Shown one piece after another: positions 36,306-47,426 of a DNA stretch of 47,426 nt. A model generated the notes under the pieces. It was given only the letters and a program-made list of their open reading frames with translations. It had not been told where the DNA came from and did not search any database. The number at the start of each line of letters is the position of its first letter. Position 1 is the first letter of the stretch. The position numbers and the translations under genes are program-made. The stretch is from Microbotryum silenes-acaulis (taxonomy: Eukaryota > Basidiomycota > Microbotryomycetes > Microbotryales > Microbotryaceae): positions 1 through 47,426 of the forward strand of contig QPFY01000033.1 of NCBI GenBank assembly GCA_003665825.1. Reading direction: 5' to 3'.

Positions 36306-36564
36306 TATTCGATCAACTCTACTACGTCAGCGATGTAGTTATAGCCAAGAGTGATGAATAGGAAGCTAACAGTAAGGGAGCCGCGCGCCCCAAGTCCTCA
36401 GCCAGGGAGCCTCGGGGCTGAGCCAATGTGCCAGGCTCGCTGCGCGCGCCCAAGTCCTGGGCCGATGTGCCCGGCTCGCTCCGCGCGCCTAAGTCCTGAG
36501 CCGATGCGCCCGGCTCGCTCCGCGCGCCTAAGTCCTGACCCGAGCGGAGAGTGGATTCCTCACA
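36306..36564 (-). repeat. L6, shared LTR between A5 (5') and A6 (3'), 259 bp short form
   Basis: Matches L3 in length and in lacking the 70-bp and 26-bp segments, and is likewise followed by G10 (36565-36574). Confidence 0.92.
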
Positions 36565-39500
36565 CCCCCCCCCCACGCGAACGCGAGGTAGACTTGAGCC
36601 GTGGGTGCCGCGTCCGGAGGCCTAGAGCATAGCAATGTATACCAAAAATCTTGGGACCCAGCGCTTTGGTGAATAGGTCCGCAACCATGTCCGCTGTGCC
36701 AACGTGTGAGAGGGAGATATCGCCTCGGTTGACCATGTCGCGGACAAAATGCTCGCGGAGGCGTATGTGTCGAGTGCCGGAGGTGCGAACGGGGTCGTGA
36801 GCGACGGCGGCCGCGGCCTCGTTGTCGGTGAAGATGTGAGCTGCATCGATCGGGCGAACGTGGAGCTCGGAGAGGAGTTGCGTAAGGTAAATCGCTTCCT
36901 TACCAGCGTGCGACAAGGCGAGGTATTCGGCATCAGTGGTGGAATCCGCCACCCGAGTCTGACGTTTCGATGACCAAGAGACGGCAGAGCCAGCCAAGTA
37001 AAAAACGAAGCCCATTGTGGAGATGGACGTGTCGACGCAGGCACCCCAGTTCGCATCGGAATAACCGACCACACCCGTAACTTTGGCTGGACCGCGGGCG
37101 TAGAGTAGCTCATCGCGGTACGTGGCACGAAGGTAGCGAAGGACGTGTTTGACGGCAATCCAATGACGACGGCCAGGGTTGTTGGCGAACCGGGACAAGT
37201 ACGAGACGGCGAAGGCAATGTCGGGTCGAGTGCCAAGGGAAATGTACAGGAGGGAGCCGATGGCTTGGAGGTACCACGATCGAATGCGCTCCGTTCCCTG
37301 ACCCGGAACTGCTGTGAGCGAGAGGCCGGGCGTCATTGGCACTGTAGCGCCGCGTGTCGTGGTGTCGAAGTGAAACCGGGCGAGCACGTCCATGATGTAG
37401 CGTTCCTGGGATAGGGCAATGGAGCCGTCGTCCAGGCGGCGGATTTGGATGCCGAGGATGTATTCCGCGGGGCCGAGCCTTTTGACGCCGTATCGCTGTT
37501 CAAGGCCGGAGATGACGCGTTCGATCTCATCGAGGGTGGGGCTGACAATGAGGAGATCGTCGACATACAAGGCGATATAATGGGGCCGTTGCTGATCATC
37601 AATGTGAGAGTAAATGCAGTGATCAGTGCCCGTTGCCTTGTACCCGAGACTCCTGAGTGATGTGTCAATGTGGCGATTCCAGATGCGACCGGCCTGCTTG
37701 AGACCGTAGATTGAGCGCCGCAGGCGGAGAACCTTATCGCTCGGGAAGTCGAAACCTCGTGGCGTTGTCATCCAGATATCGTGATCGAGCTCGCCGTGGA
37801 GGTAAGCCTTGTCGATGTCGGCCTGATGAACGTGGTAACCGTTGGCAGCGGCGAGGGCAAGGAGGCAGCGAATGGAGGAGAAACGGGCAACGGGTGCGAA
37901 AGTCTCCGAGAAATCGATGCCGTCGCGTTGGCGGTTACCTTGCGCTACAAGGCGTGCCTTCCGCCCTGTGACGTCACCGCGTGCATCGCGCTTGGTCTTC
38001 CAGACGAATTTGGAGGTGACGATAGTGGCGCCCGGCGGTACGGAGGATCGAGGCTCGATGGTGAACACCTTGAAGTCGTCGCGCATGGCGGTGAACTCGG
38101 CGGCGGCAGCCTGAGCCCAGATGTCGTGCTCGTCGCTGGACATTGCTTCACGCCAGGTCTGAGGGTCGCTAGTGATCGATTTGATGGGCTCGATGGCTTC
38201 GAGGGCGGGGTTGTCGTCTTCTGCGGCGATGAAGGCGCGGTGGTGGCGAGAGAGGAAATCGATCTCATCAGGGGAGTTGTCATCGGAGGGCTGTTCAGCG
38301 GGGGCCATGGCGGGTGCGGGCGTCACCAGGGTGTCGTCGTCGGATTGATGTACGTCCATCAGGTTGAGGCGAACCGCGGTGTTGGAGTTGAGGAGGTCAA
38401 GCGGGTCGTCCGAGTCATCGAGGGACGGTCCCCCGGCCGAGGATGTGGCGGGCGACGAAAGCGGGGCAAGCGACGGGGACGGCGAGGGGCTGGTATCTGT
38501 AGAATTAAGTAAGGATCCGCCAGTGTACCCTGGGGCCACGTCAACGGCGCTCATGGCAGAATCATCAAGAGAGGATGAGACGTCCATGTGCGCCGACCTT
38601 ACTAGTGGGGTCCTCGTCTTGACGGCTGGGGCGGGCGTGTCGGCGGGAATGACGAACTGGCGTTCGGTGTCGTCCGCATCGACGGGCGTGTTGATTGGTA
38701 GACCGGGGAAGTCGTCGTCGAGGAAGGTGGCATTTCGGCCAATCACAACCTTGTTGGTAGAATGGTCGAAGAAACGGAAAGCCTTGGAGGCGAGGTCGTA
38801 ACCGGTGAAGATCACGCGCGCGGCCTTGGGGTCGAGCTTGCTGCGAAGGTTCGGCGCGACCGTGAGCCAGGCCGCGCAGCCGAACGGGTGGAGGGCGGTG
38901 GCGGTGGTGCGTTGGCCGTTCCAAACGGATTCTGGAGTCTGTTTGGCCAAAGCTGAGTGTGAGCACCTGTTTTTGCAATAAACGAAGTATGCAGCCGCTT
39001 CATCCCAAAAGGTGGCCGGCAGATGGGAGTCAGCAAGGAGGGCAAGGACGCCCTCGACGATGGAGAGATTGACACGTTCGGCACGACCGTTTTGCTGAGG
39101 TGTGTAGGGGATAGAATATTGACGACGAATACCCCTGGACTTGCAGAACTCCGTGAATGCGTTCGATTGGTACTCCCCGCCGTTGTCGGTGCGAAGGGTT
39201 TTTAAACGCTCGTTCGTCTCTAACTCCACTTCGGCGAGCCAAGTCTGGAAGGTCGGGAAGACGTCGCTTTTGTGATCGATCGCGTATGCCCAGAGTTTGC
39301 GAGAGTGGTCGTCAAGAAATGTGACAAGGTAGCGCTTCCCGGTCAAGGACGGAGTGGGGAACGAAAGGACATCGCTGTGCACGAGGCCGAGTCTTTCGGG
39401 GGAATGCGACTCAGAGTCGGGAAAAGGAAGACGGTGGCCTTTGGAACCAAGGCAAGCATTGCAAACAAACTCCTCTACGTCTTTGTCACTGTACCCGGCC

Positions 39501-41044
39501 CCAAACCCGTCCAGCAAACCTGCGGCGATCATCTTCTGTATAGAGGATGGGGCAAGATGGCCGAGGCAGCGGTGAAGGGTAAGCAGGGGCACGGTCGACT
39601 CAGAACGCGAGAGAAAGGCAAGCTGCTGACACTTGGTGTGGTCCGCGTCCAAAAGGTAGAGACCGTCGTTAACCCTGGTACCGTGAGCAATGGCCTGGCC
39701 GTCCTTGGCGATGTCGATGCCGTCGCTGGTGAAGGCGAGTCGAACGCGGTCGGTGTCGCAGAGGCGAGAGACGGAGAGGAGGTTGACGTGGAGGCCCGGC
39801 GTGTGCAGAACGCCACGCAGCGTGATCGGATGTCCGGTCTTGGCAACGAACGCTACGTCCCCCATGCCGATGGCCGTGATACCGCCGGCAATGCCGCCGA
39901 TCTTGGTGTGCGCCGTCTGGCGATAAGCCGTGAATAGAGAACGATCGGCGACCATGTGTGCCGTGGCGCCCGAGTCGACTACAAAGGCATCAGTCGGGAG
40001 TTGCCGGCGAGCGAACAGGCAGGAGGCGAAATAGCCGACGTTAGGCTGTTGAGCGGCGGGGAGAGACATGTCGTCCTGGTTGTCGTCGCCGGTGTGTTTT
40101 TGTTCGCCCCGGTGCTTGCAGTCGAGGGCCCAGTGCCCTTTCTTGTGGCAGCGGCGGCAGGGGCCGGCGGGCGGGTGTTTCGCCCGTGAGGTGCAGTCGC
40201 GCAGGCGGTGGCCGGGGGCGCGGCAGGCGGGACAAGGGGAGGCGGTGGCGAGCATGGCCGAGTGTGATGACGAGAGTCCCGCCGAGCGAAGCTGGATGCG
40301 AATGCGATCCGTCAGCGTCGTGAGTTCCGGGAGGTCGCGTTGGTTGCGCTGCTCGTCCGTGAATGTGAGGCGGAAGCTGTCGAGGCAAGGTGGGACCATG
40401 GCGAGCACGTGAGTGGCGAGCACGTCGTTGAGCGAGGTTTTGGCGTCGCGGATTTCCTGCGCGATCGACATGTATTCGCGGAGCCAGGTGTCGTACGCCT
40501 CGACGGAGGCAGGCATCTTCCTGAAATCCCAAAGGCGGGCGAACAACTCGAGGGTGCGAGTGGCGTCGTCCGGTGCGAAACGAGCCTTGAGTGCGGCGAA
40601 GATGCGTGGTGCCGACAGGTCGTCGCTGGGGATGGTGTCGAGGGTGGCTGAGACGTCGGCGGAGTCGATCGAGCCAACGATGATTTCCCGCGCGGCGTCG
40701 TCACGGGCGGCAAGCTGGTCAGCCGTCCATGTCGGGGGGATGACACCGTCAAGAACGTAACCACGGACTTGATTTGGAAGCGCGAGACGGAGTTGACGTA
40801 ACCAGTTCGTAAACGACTTAGGCCCGTCAAGACGAGCGTGCTTGGGGAACACGACTTTTGATGCGGTGGCGGTGTTTGCCTGCGTGGCAGTGACGGGCGG
40901 GGTGGCGGCGGCGGCGGCGGCAGGGGGCGGTGAGGCCTGTAGAGCGGCAAGCTGTGCCTGTAGCGTGGCGATTTGCACGCTGATCGAAGGGTCAGGGGAG
41001 CTGGTGTCCCTGGGAGGCGAGGGCGGGGCGGGGGAGCTGTCCAT
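36560..41044 (-). CDS. gag-pol: A6 Gag-Pol polyprotein, intact, 1494 aa
   Basis: This A-type polyprotein has every catalytic motif listed for A2 at the same positions. The G10 tract brings a TGA into frame in the first bases of the LTR, giving the shortest C-terminus in the window (one V after GGG). It shares N923 with A2 (+ strand T at 38278, as at 8311 in A2) and has a private A1170T change just after the YVDD strand. N923 shared by non-adjacent units 30 kb apart, each with different flanking LTR and tract types, points to exchange between units. Confidence 0.94.
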   Translation of the reverse strand: MDSSPAPPSPPRDTSSPDPSISVQIATLQAQLAALQASPPPAAAAAATPPVTATQANTATASKVVFPKHARLDGPKSFTNWLRQLRLALPNQVRGYVLDGVIPPTWTADQLAARDDAAREIIVGSIDSADVSATLDTIPSDDLSAPRIFAALKARFAPDDATRTLELFARLWDFRKMPASVEAYDTWLREYMSIAQEIRDAKTSLNDVLATHVLAMVPPCLDSFRLTFTDEQRNQRDLPELTTLTDRIRIQLRSAGLSSSHSAMLATASPCPACRAPGHRLRDCTSRAKHPPAGPCRRCHKKGHWALDCKHRGEQKHTGDDNQDDMSLPAAQQPNVGYFASCLFARRQLPTDAFVVDSGATAHMVADRSLFTAYRQTAHTKIGGIAGGITAIGMGDVAFVAKTGHPITLRGVLHTPGLHVNLLSVSRLCDTDRVRLAFTSDGIDIAKDGQAIAHGTRVNDGLYLLDADHTKCQQLAFLSRSESTVPLLTLHRCLGHLAPSSIQKMIAAGLLDGFGAGYSDKDVEEFVCNACLGSKGHRLPFPDSESHSPERLGLVHSDVLSFPTPSLTGKRYLVTFLDDHSRKLWAYAIDHKSDVFPTFQTWLAEVELETNERLKTLRTDNGGEYQSNAFTEFCKSRGIRRQYSIPYTPQQNGRAERVNLSIVEGVLALLADSHLPATFWDEAAAYFVYCKNRCSHSALAKQTPESVWNGQRTTATALHPFGCAAWLTVAPNLRSKLDPKAARVIFTGYDLASKAFRFFDHSTNKVVIGRNATFLDDDFPGLPINTPVDADDTERQFVIPADTPAPAVKTRTPLVRSAHMDVSSSLDDSAMSAVDVAPGYTGGSLLNSTDTSPSPSPSLAPLSSPATSSAGGPSLDDSDDPLDLLNSNTAVRLNLMDVHQSDDDTLVTPAPAMAPAEQPSDDNSPDEIDFLSRHHRAFIAAEDDNPALEAIEPIKSITSDPQTWREAMSSDEHDIWAQAAAAEFTAMRDDFKVFTIEPRSSVPPGATIVTSKFVWKTKRDARGDVTGRKARLVAQGNRQRDGIDFSETFAPVARFSSIRCLLALAAANGYHVHQADIDKAYLHGELDHDIWMTTPRGFDFPSDKVLRLRRSIYGLKQAGRIWNRHIDTSLRSLGYKATGTDHCIYSHIDDQQRPHYIALYVDDLLIVSPTLDEIERVISGLEQRYGVKRLGPAEYILGIQIRRLDDGSIALSQERYIMDVLARFHFDTTTRGATVPMTPGLSLTAVPGQGTERIRSWYLQAIGSLLYISLGTRPDIAFAVSYLSRFANNPGRRHWIAVKHVLRYLRATYRDELLYARGPAKVTGVVGYSDANWGACVDTSISTMGFVFYLAGSAVSWSSKRQTRVADSTTDAEYLALSHAGKEAIYLTQLLSELHVRPIDAAHIFTDNEAAAAVAHDPVRTSGTRHIRLREHFVRDMVNRGDISLSHVGTADMVADLFTKALGPKIFGIHCYALGLRTRHPRLKSTSRSRGGGV

Positions 41045-41136
41045 GCTGCGATGGTGCGATGGGCTGGGGCGGCTCGAGTGGCTGGGCTCGAGGGAAAATG
41101 CAAGCGGCGGGGCTGGTAGCTCGTGGGCTTATAACC

Positions 41137-41491
41137 TATTCGATCAACTCTACTACGTCAGCGATGTAGTTATAGCCAAGAGTGATGAATCTCATTTCAA
41201 CATACCTATTCGATCAACTCTACTACGTCAGCGATGTAGTTATAGCCAAGAGTGATGAATAGGAAGCTAACAGTAAGGGAGCCGCGCGCCCCAAGTCCTC
41301 AGCCAGGGAGCCTCGGGGCTGAGCCAATGTGCCAGGCTCGCTGCGCGCGCCTAAGTCCCAGGCTCGCTCCGCGCGCCCAAGTCCTGGGCCGATGTGCCCG
41401 GCTCGCTCCGCGCGCCTAAGTCCTGAGCCGATGCGCCCGGCTCGCTCCGCGCGCCTAAGTCCTGACCCGAGCGGAGAGTGGATTCCTCACA
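41137..41491 (-). repeat. L7, shared LTR between A6 (5') and A7 (3'), 355 bp long form
   Basis: Same layout as L2 and, like L2, next to a G8 tract (41492-41499). Confidence 0.92.
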
Positions 41492-41874
41492 CCCCCCCCA
41501 CGCGAACGCGAGGTAGACTTGAGCCGTGGGTGCCGCGTCCGGAGGCCTAGAGCATAGCAATGTATACCAAAAATCTTGGGACCCAGCGCTTTGGTGAATA
41601 GGTCCGCAACCATGTCCGCTGTGCCAACGTGTGAGAGGGAGATATCGCCTCGGTTGACCATGTCGCGGACAAAATGCTCGCGGAGGCGTATGTGTCGAGT
41701 GCCGGAGGTGCGAACGGGGTCGTGAGCGACGGCGGCCGCGGCCTCGTTGTCGGTGAAGATGTGAGCTGCATCGATCGGGCGAACGTGGAGCTCGGAGAGG
41801 AGTTGCGTAAGGTAAATCGCTTCCTTACCAGCGTGCGACAAGGCGAGGTATTCGGCATCAGTGGTGGAATCCGC
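41455..41874 (-). pseudogene. gag-pol: A7 gag-pol, 3' end (RNase H end), cut by B3
   Basis: This is the last about 127 core residues of Pol, beginning around residue 1367 (RNase H E1373 and D1407 present), followed by the 11-residue G8 tail ending at 41455. The break is the B3 insertion after TCCGC. Upstream the frame is open antisense through the B3 5' LTR to 42099, but that part is not Pol. The continuation of the unit is at 47112-47426. Confidence 0.88.
41870..41874. repeat. Left target-site duplication of B3 (TCCGC)
   Basis: Directly precedes TGTGAGG. The right copy at 47112-47115 reads TCGC, one C short of TCCGC, which fits the one-base homopolymer losses seen near this edge. Confidence 0.8.
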
Positions 41875-42214
41875 TGTGAGGAATCCACTCTCCGCTCGGG
41901 TCAGGACTGGGTCAGGACTTAGGCGCGCGGAGCGAGCCGGGCGCATCGGCCCAGGAGTTAGGCGCGCGGAGCGAGCCGGGCGCATCGGCCCAGGACTTAG
42001 GCGCGCGCAGCGAGCCTGGCACATTGGCTCAGCCCCGAGGCTCGCTGGCTGAGGACTTGGGGCGCGCGGCTCCCTTACTGTTAGATTCCTATTCATCACT
42101 CTTGGCTATAACTACATCGCTGACGTAGTAGAGTTGATCGAATAGGTATGTTGAAATGATATTCATCACTCTTGGCTATAACTACATCGCTGACGTAGTA
42201 GAGTTGATCGAATA
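41875..42214 (+). repeat. B3 5' LTR (340 bp, 11-bp duplication)
   Basis: Begins TGTGAGG and ends CGAATA before the primer site. GGGTCAGGACT is duplicated near 41898-41919; this is not present in the 3' LTR or any other LTR here. Confidence 0.9.
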
Positions 42215-42236
42215 GGTTATAAGCCCACGAGCTACC
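42215..42236 (+). other. B3 primer-binding site
   Basis: Starts GGTTATAAGCCC at the base after the LTR, as in A2, here readable on the + strand. See the A2 site for the half-tRNA argument. Confidence 0.6.
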
Positions 42237-42308
42237 AGCCCCGCCGCTTGAAATTTTTCCCTCGAGCCCAGCCACTCGAGCCGCCCCAGCCCATCGCACC
42301 ATCGCAGC

Positions 42309-45300
42309 ATGGACAGCTCCCCCGCCCCGCCTTCGCCCCCCAGGGACATCAGCTCCCCTGACCCTTCGATCAGCGTGCAAATCGCCACGCTACAGGCACA
42401 GCTTGCCGCTCTACAGGCCTCACAGCCCCCTGCCGCCGCCGCCGCCTCCCCGCCCGTCACTGCCACGCAGGCAAACACCGCCACCGCATCAAAAGTCGTG
42501 TTCCCCAAGCACGCTCGCCTTGACGGCCCTAAGTCGTTTACAAACTGGTTACGTCAACTCCGTCTCGCGCTTCCAAATCAAGCCCGTGGTTACGTTCTTG
42601 ACGGTGTCATTCCCCCGACGTGGACGGCCGACCAGCTTGCCGCCCGTGACGACGCCGCGCGTGAAATCATCGTTGGCTCGATCGACTCAGCCGACGTCTC
42701 AGCCACCCTCGACACCATCCCCAGCGACGACCTGTCGGCACCACGCATCTTCGCCGCACTCAAGGCTCGTTTCGCACCGGACGACGCCACTCGTACCCTC
42801 GAGTTGTTCGCCCGCCTTTGGGACTTCAGGAAGATGCCTGCCTCCGTCGAGGCGTACGACACGTGGCTCCGTGAATACATGTCGATCGCGCAGGAAATCC
42901 GCGACGCCAAAACCTCGCTCAACGACGTGCTCGCCACTCACGTGCTCGCCATGGTCCCACCCTGCCTCGACAGCTTCCGACTCACGTTCACGGACGAGCA
43001 GCGCAACCAACGCGACCTCCCGGAACTCACGACGCTGACGGATCGCATTCGCATCCAGCTTCGCTCGGCGGGACTCTCGTCATCGCACTCGGCCATGCTC
43101 GCCACCGCCTCCCCTTGTCCCGCCTGCCGCGCCCCCGGCCACCGTCTGCGCGACTGCACCTCACGGGCGACACACCCGCCCGCCGGCCCCTGCCGCCGCT
43201 GCCACAAGAAAGGTCACTGGGCCCTCGACTGCAAGCACCGGGGCGAACAGAAACACACCGGCGACGACAACCAGGACGACACGTCTCTCCCCGCCGCTCA
43301 ACAGCCTAACATCGGCTATTTCGCCTCCTGCCTGTTCGCTCGCCGGCAACTCCCGACTGACGCCTTTGTAGTCGACTCGGGCGCCACGGCACACATGGTC
43401 GCCGATCGCTCTCTATTCACGGCTTATCGCCAGACGGCGCACACCAAGATCGGCGGCATCGCCGGCGGTATCACGGCCATTGGTATGGGGGACGTAGCGT
43501 TCGTTGCCAAGACCGGACATCCGATCACGCTGCGTGGCGTTCTGCACACGCCGGGCCTCCACGTCAACCTCCTCTCTGTTTCTCGCCTCTGCGACACCGA
43601 CCGCGTTCGACTCGCCTTCACCAGCGACGGCATCGACATCGCCAAGGACGGCCAGGCCATTGCTCACGGTACCAGGGTTAACGACGGTCTCTACCTTTTG
43701 GACGCGGATCACACCAAGTGTCAGCAGCTTGCCCTTCTCTCGCGTTCTGAGTCTACCGTGCCCCTGCTTACCCTTCACCGCTGCCTCGGCCATCTTGCCC
43801 CATCCTCTATACAGAAGATGATCGCCGCAGGTTTGCTGGACGGGTTTGGGGCCGGGTACAGTGACAAAGACGTAGAGGAGTTTGTTTGCAATGCTTGCCT
43901 TGGTTCCAAAGGCCACCGTCTTCCTTTTCCCGACTCTGAGTCGCATTCCCCCGAGAGACTCGGCCTCGTGCACAGCGATGTCCTTTCGTTCCCCACTCCG
44001 TCCTTGACCGGGAAGCGCTACCTTGTCACATTTCTTGACGACCACTCTCGCAAACTCTGGGCATACGCGATCGATCACAAAAGCGACGTCTTCCCGACCT
44101 TCCAGACTTGGCTCGCCGAAGTGGAGTTAGAGACGAACGCGCGTTTAAAAACCCTTCGCACTGACAACGGCGGGGAGTACCGATCGAACGCATTCACGGA
44201 GTTCTGCAAGTCCAGGGGCATTCGTCGTCAATACTCTATCCCCTACACACCTCAGCAAAACGGTCGTGCCGAACGTGTCAATCTCTCCATTGTCGAGGGC
44301 ATCCTCGCCCTCCTTGCTGACTCCCATCTGCCGGCCACCTTTTGGGATGAAGCGGCTGCGTACTTCGTTTATTGCAAAAACAGGTGCTCACACTCAGCTT
44401 TGGCCAAACAGACTCCAGAATCCGTTTGGAACGGCCGACGCACCACCACCACCGCCCTCCACCCGTTCGGCTGCGCGGCCTGGCTCACGGTCGCGCCGGA
44501 CCTTCGCAGCAAGCTCGACCCCAAGGCCGCGCGCGTGATCTTCACCGGTTACGACCTCGCCTCCAAGGCTTTCCGTTTCTTCGACCATTATACCAACAAG
44601 GTTGTGATTGGCCGAAATGCCACCTTCCTCGACGACGACTTCCCCGGCCTCCCAATCAACACGCCCGTCGATGTGGACAACACCGAACGCCAGTTCGTCA
44701 TTCCCGCCGACACGCCCGCCCCCGCCGTCAAGACGAGGACCCCACTAGTAAGGTCGGCGCACATGGACGTCTCATCCTCTCTTGATGATTCTGCCATGAG
44801 CGCCGTTGACGTGGCCCCAGGGTACACTGGCGGATCCTTACTTAATTCTACAGATATCAGCCCCTCGCCGTCCCCGTCGCTTGTCCCGCTTTCGTCGCCC
44901 GCCACGTCCTCGGCCGGAGGACCGTCCCTCGATGACTCGGACGACCCGCTTGACCTCCTCAACTCCAACACCGCGGTTCGCCTCAACCTGATGGACGTAC
45001 ATCGATCCGACGACGACACCCTGGTGACGCCCGCACCCGCCATTGCCCCCGCTGAACAGCCCTCCGATGACGACTCCCCTGATGAGATCGATTTCCTCTC
45101 TCGCCACCACCGCGCCTTCATCGCCACAGACGACGACGACCCCACCCTCGACGCCATCGAGCCCGTCAAGTCGATTACTAGCGATCCTCAGACCTGGCGC
45201 GAAGCAATGTCCAGCGACGAGCACGACATCTGGGCTCAGGCTGCCGCCGCCGAGTTCACCGCCATGCGCGACGACTTCAAGGTGTTCACCATCGAGCCTC

Positions 45301-46821
45301 GATCCTCCGTACCACCGGGCGCCACTATCGTCACCTCCAAGTTCGTCTGGAAGACCAAACGCGACGCACGCGGCGAAGTCACGGGGCACAAGGCACGTCT
45401 CGTAGCGCAAGGTAACCGACAACGCGACGGCATCGACTTCTCGGAGACTTTCGCACCCGTCGCCCGGTTCTCCTCCATTCGCTGCCTCCTTGCCCTCGCC
45501 GCTGCCAATGGTTACCACGTTCATCAGGCCGACATCGACAAGGCTTACCTCCACGGCGAGCTCGATCACGATATCTGGATGACGACGCCACGAGGTTTCG
45601 ACTTCCCAAGTGATAAGATTCTCCGCCTGCGGCGCTCAATCTACGGTCTCAAGCAGGCCGGTCGCATCTGGAATCGCCACATTGACACATCACTCAGGAG
45701 TCTCGGGTACAAGGCAACGGGCACTGATCACTGCATTTACTCTCACATTGATGATCAGCAACGGCCCCATTATATCGCCTTGTATGTCGACGATCTCCTC
45801 ATTGTCAGCCCCGCCCTCGACGAGATCGAACGCGTCATCTCCGGCCTCGAACAACGATACGGCGTCAAACGACTCGGCCCCGCGGAATACATCCTCGGCA
45901 TCCAAATCCGCCGCCTGGACGACGGCTCCATTGCCCTATCCCAGGAACGCTACATCATGGACGTGCTCGCCCGGTTTCACTTCGACACCACGACACGCGG
46001 CGCTACGGTGCCAATGACGCCCGGCCTCTCGCTCACGGCAGTTCCGGGTCAAGGAACGGAGCGCATTCGATCGTGGTACCTACAAGCCATTGGCTCCCTC
46101 CTGTACATTTCCCTTGGCACTCGACCCGACATTGCCTTCGCCGTCTCGTACTTGTCCCGGTTCGCCAACAACCCTGGCCGCCGTCATTGGATTGCCGTCA
46201 AACACGTCCTTCGCTACCTTCGCGCCACGTACCGCGATGAGCTACTCTACGCCCGCGGTCCAGCCAAAGTTACGGGTGTGGTTGGGTATTCCGATGCGAA
46301 CTGGGGTGCCTGCGTCGACACGTCCATCTCCACAATGGGCTTCGTCTTTTACTTGGCCGGCTCCGCCGTCTCTTGGTCATCGAAGCGTCAGACTCGGGTG
46401 GCGGATTCCACCACTGATGCCGAATACCTCGCCTTGTCGCACGCTGGTAAGGAAGCGATTTACCTTACGCAACTCCTCTCCGAGCTCCACGTTCGCCCGA
46501 TCGATGCAGCTCACATCTTCACCGACAACGAGGCCGCGGCCGCCGTCGCTCACGACCCCGGTTCGCACCTCCGGCACTCGACACATACGCCTCCGCGAGC
46601 ATTTTGTCCGCGACATGGTCAACCGAGGCGATATCTCCCTCTCACACGTTGGCACAGCGGACATGGTTGCGGACCTATTCACCAAAGCGCTGGGTCCCAA
46701 GATTTTTGGTATACATTGCTATGCTCTAGGCCTCCGGACGCGGCACCCACGGCTCAAGTCTACCTCGCGTTCGCGTGGGGGGGGTGTGAGGAATCCACTC
46801 TCCGCTCGGGTCAGGACTTAG
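42309..46821 (+). pseudogene. gag-pol: B3 gag-pol, one frameshift in RNase H
   Basis: The frame is open from the ATG at 42309 through Gag, protease, integrase and RT to residue about 1417. There an extra G (GG at 46560-46561 where siblings have one) shifts the frame within RNase H, after D1406 (the D1407 equivalent of A2). The original frame continues from 46561 to the TAG at 46821, with the 11-residue tail set by G8 (46777-46784). As read, the shifted frame stays open to 46859. The protein otherwise matches B1 and B2. The extra base is in a homopolymer near the window edge, where several other one-base indels lie, so it may be error. Confidence 0.9.
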
Positions 46822-47111
46822 GCGCGCGGAGCGAGCCGGGCGCATCGGCCCAGGATTAGGCGCGCGAGCGAGCCGGGCGCATCGGCCCAGGACTTAGGCG
46901 CGCGCAGCGAGCCTGGCACATTGGCTCAGCCCCGAGGCTCGCTGGCTGAGGACTTGGGGCGCGCGGCTCCCTTACTGTTAGATTCCTATTCATCACTCTT
47001 GGCTATAACTACATCGCTGACGTAGTAGAGTTGATCGAATAGGTATGTTGAAATGATATTCATCACTCTTGGCTATAACTACATCGCTGACGTAGTAGAG
47101 TTGATCGAATA
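46785..47111 (+). repeat. B3 3' LTR (327 bp)
   Basis: Begins TGTGAGG after G8 and ends CGAATA at 47111. Two single-base losses in the GC-rich units distinguish it from a 329-bp form. Confidence 0.9.
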
Positions 47112-47426
47112 TCGCCACCCGAGTCTGACGTTTTCGATGACCAAGAGACGGCAGAGCCAGCCAAGTAAAAAACGAAGCCCATTGTGGAGATGGACGTGTC
47201 GACGCAGGCACCCCAGTTCGCATCGGAATAACCGACCACACCCGTAACTTTGGCTGGACCGCGGGCGTAGAGTAGCTCATCGCGGTACGTGGCACGAAGG
47301 TAGCGAAGGACGTGTTTGACGGCAATCCAATGACGACGGCCAGGGTTGTTGGCGAACCGGGACAAGTACGAGACGGCGAAGGCAATGTCGGGTCGAGTGC
47401 CAAGGGAAATGTACAGGAGGGAGCCG
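47112..47426 (-). pseudogene. gag-pol: A7 gag-pol, part of RT/RNase H, runs off the window
   Basis: This is the A7 sequence upstream (in pol sense) of the B3 insertion: RNase H start with the D1330 strand ([10 protein letters not shown]) and the end of RT. One extra T near 47133 breaks the frame close to the insertion. A-type diagnostic bases are present. The unit, and so the array, continues past the right edge. Confidence 0.88.

Larger units (their letters stand above)
41875..47111 (+). mobile_element. B3, complete copia-B element nested in A7 in opposite orientation
   Basis: The element is 5237 bp: 5' LTR 340 bp, interior 4570 bp, 3' LTR 327 bp. It is the only full-length plus-strand element here. 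Both LTRs carry the private spacer GATATTCATCACTC (sense strand). The LTR length difference is due to an 11-bp duplication in the 5' LTR and two single-base losses in the 3' LTR. Confidence 0.93.
1359..47426 (-). mobile_element. Tandem array of seven copia-A units sharing LTRs
   Basis: Seven minus-strand internal regions (A1-A7) follow one another head to tail. Each junction holds exactly one LTR: the leader and primer site of one unit lie on its left, and the poly-G tract and pol 3' end of the next lie on its right. No target-site duplication and no LTR-LTR pair is present between units, so the units did not insert independently. Without nested B elements the period is about 4.83-4.93 kb. 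Homologous recombination between LTRs, or integration of multimeric cDNA, would give this layout; Ty1 multimers in yeast are a known parallel. Assembly error in near-identical repeats cannot be excluded from the sequence alone. Confidence 0.85.

Overview
The window is eukaryotic and appears to be built entirely of one family of Ty1/copia LTR retrotransposons. No host gene, tRNA, rRNA or CRISPR array was seen. The GC-rich coding sequence, the single-ORF Gag-Pol and the half-tRNA-type primer site suggest a fungus, perhaps a GC-rich basidiomycete, but nothing here fixes the species. Two sublineages, called A and B here, differ by about 31 amino acids in Gag-Pol.

Layout, left to right on the + strand. 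X (1-1358) is a + strand pol/3' LTR fragment. Next comes a head-to-tail array of seven minus-strand A units. Neighbouring units share one LTR instead of each having two: L1 (1359-1680), A1, L2 (6245-6599), A2, L3 (11170-11428), A3, L4 (21222-21576), A4, L5 (31381-31735), A5, L6 (36306-36564), A6, L7 (41137-41491), A7 (runs off the right edge). Three complete B elements are nested in the array, each with a target-site duplication: B1 (13667-18882, minus, GTAAC) in A3; B2 (22253-27480, minus, GGGAA) in A4; B3 (41875-47111, plus, TCCGC) in A7.

Each full unit has the order LTR, primer-binding site, about 92-94 nt leader, one Gag-Pol ORF (Gag with two CCHC knuckles, aspartic protease, integrase, reverse transcriptase, RNase H), poly-G polypurine tract, LTR. 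After removing nested elements and target duplications, internal regions are 4570-4572 bp. The exceptions are A1 (4564 bp, six single-base losses) and the incomplete X and A7. ORFs are intact in A2, A6, B1 and B2. A5 and B3 each carry one single-base homopolymer frameshift. A3 and A4 are split by insertions. A1 and X are multiply frameshifted, mostly by one-base homopolymer losses that may be sequence error.

Main points of interest: the LTR-sharing tandem array; a poly-G tract of 8, 9 or 10 G that sets the Pol reading frame, so that some copies translate into the LTR; LTR ends of the TG...TA type; a candidate half-tRNA(Ile-UAU-like) primer site; and chimeric ORFs made by the nested insertions.
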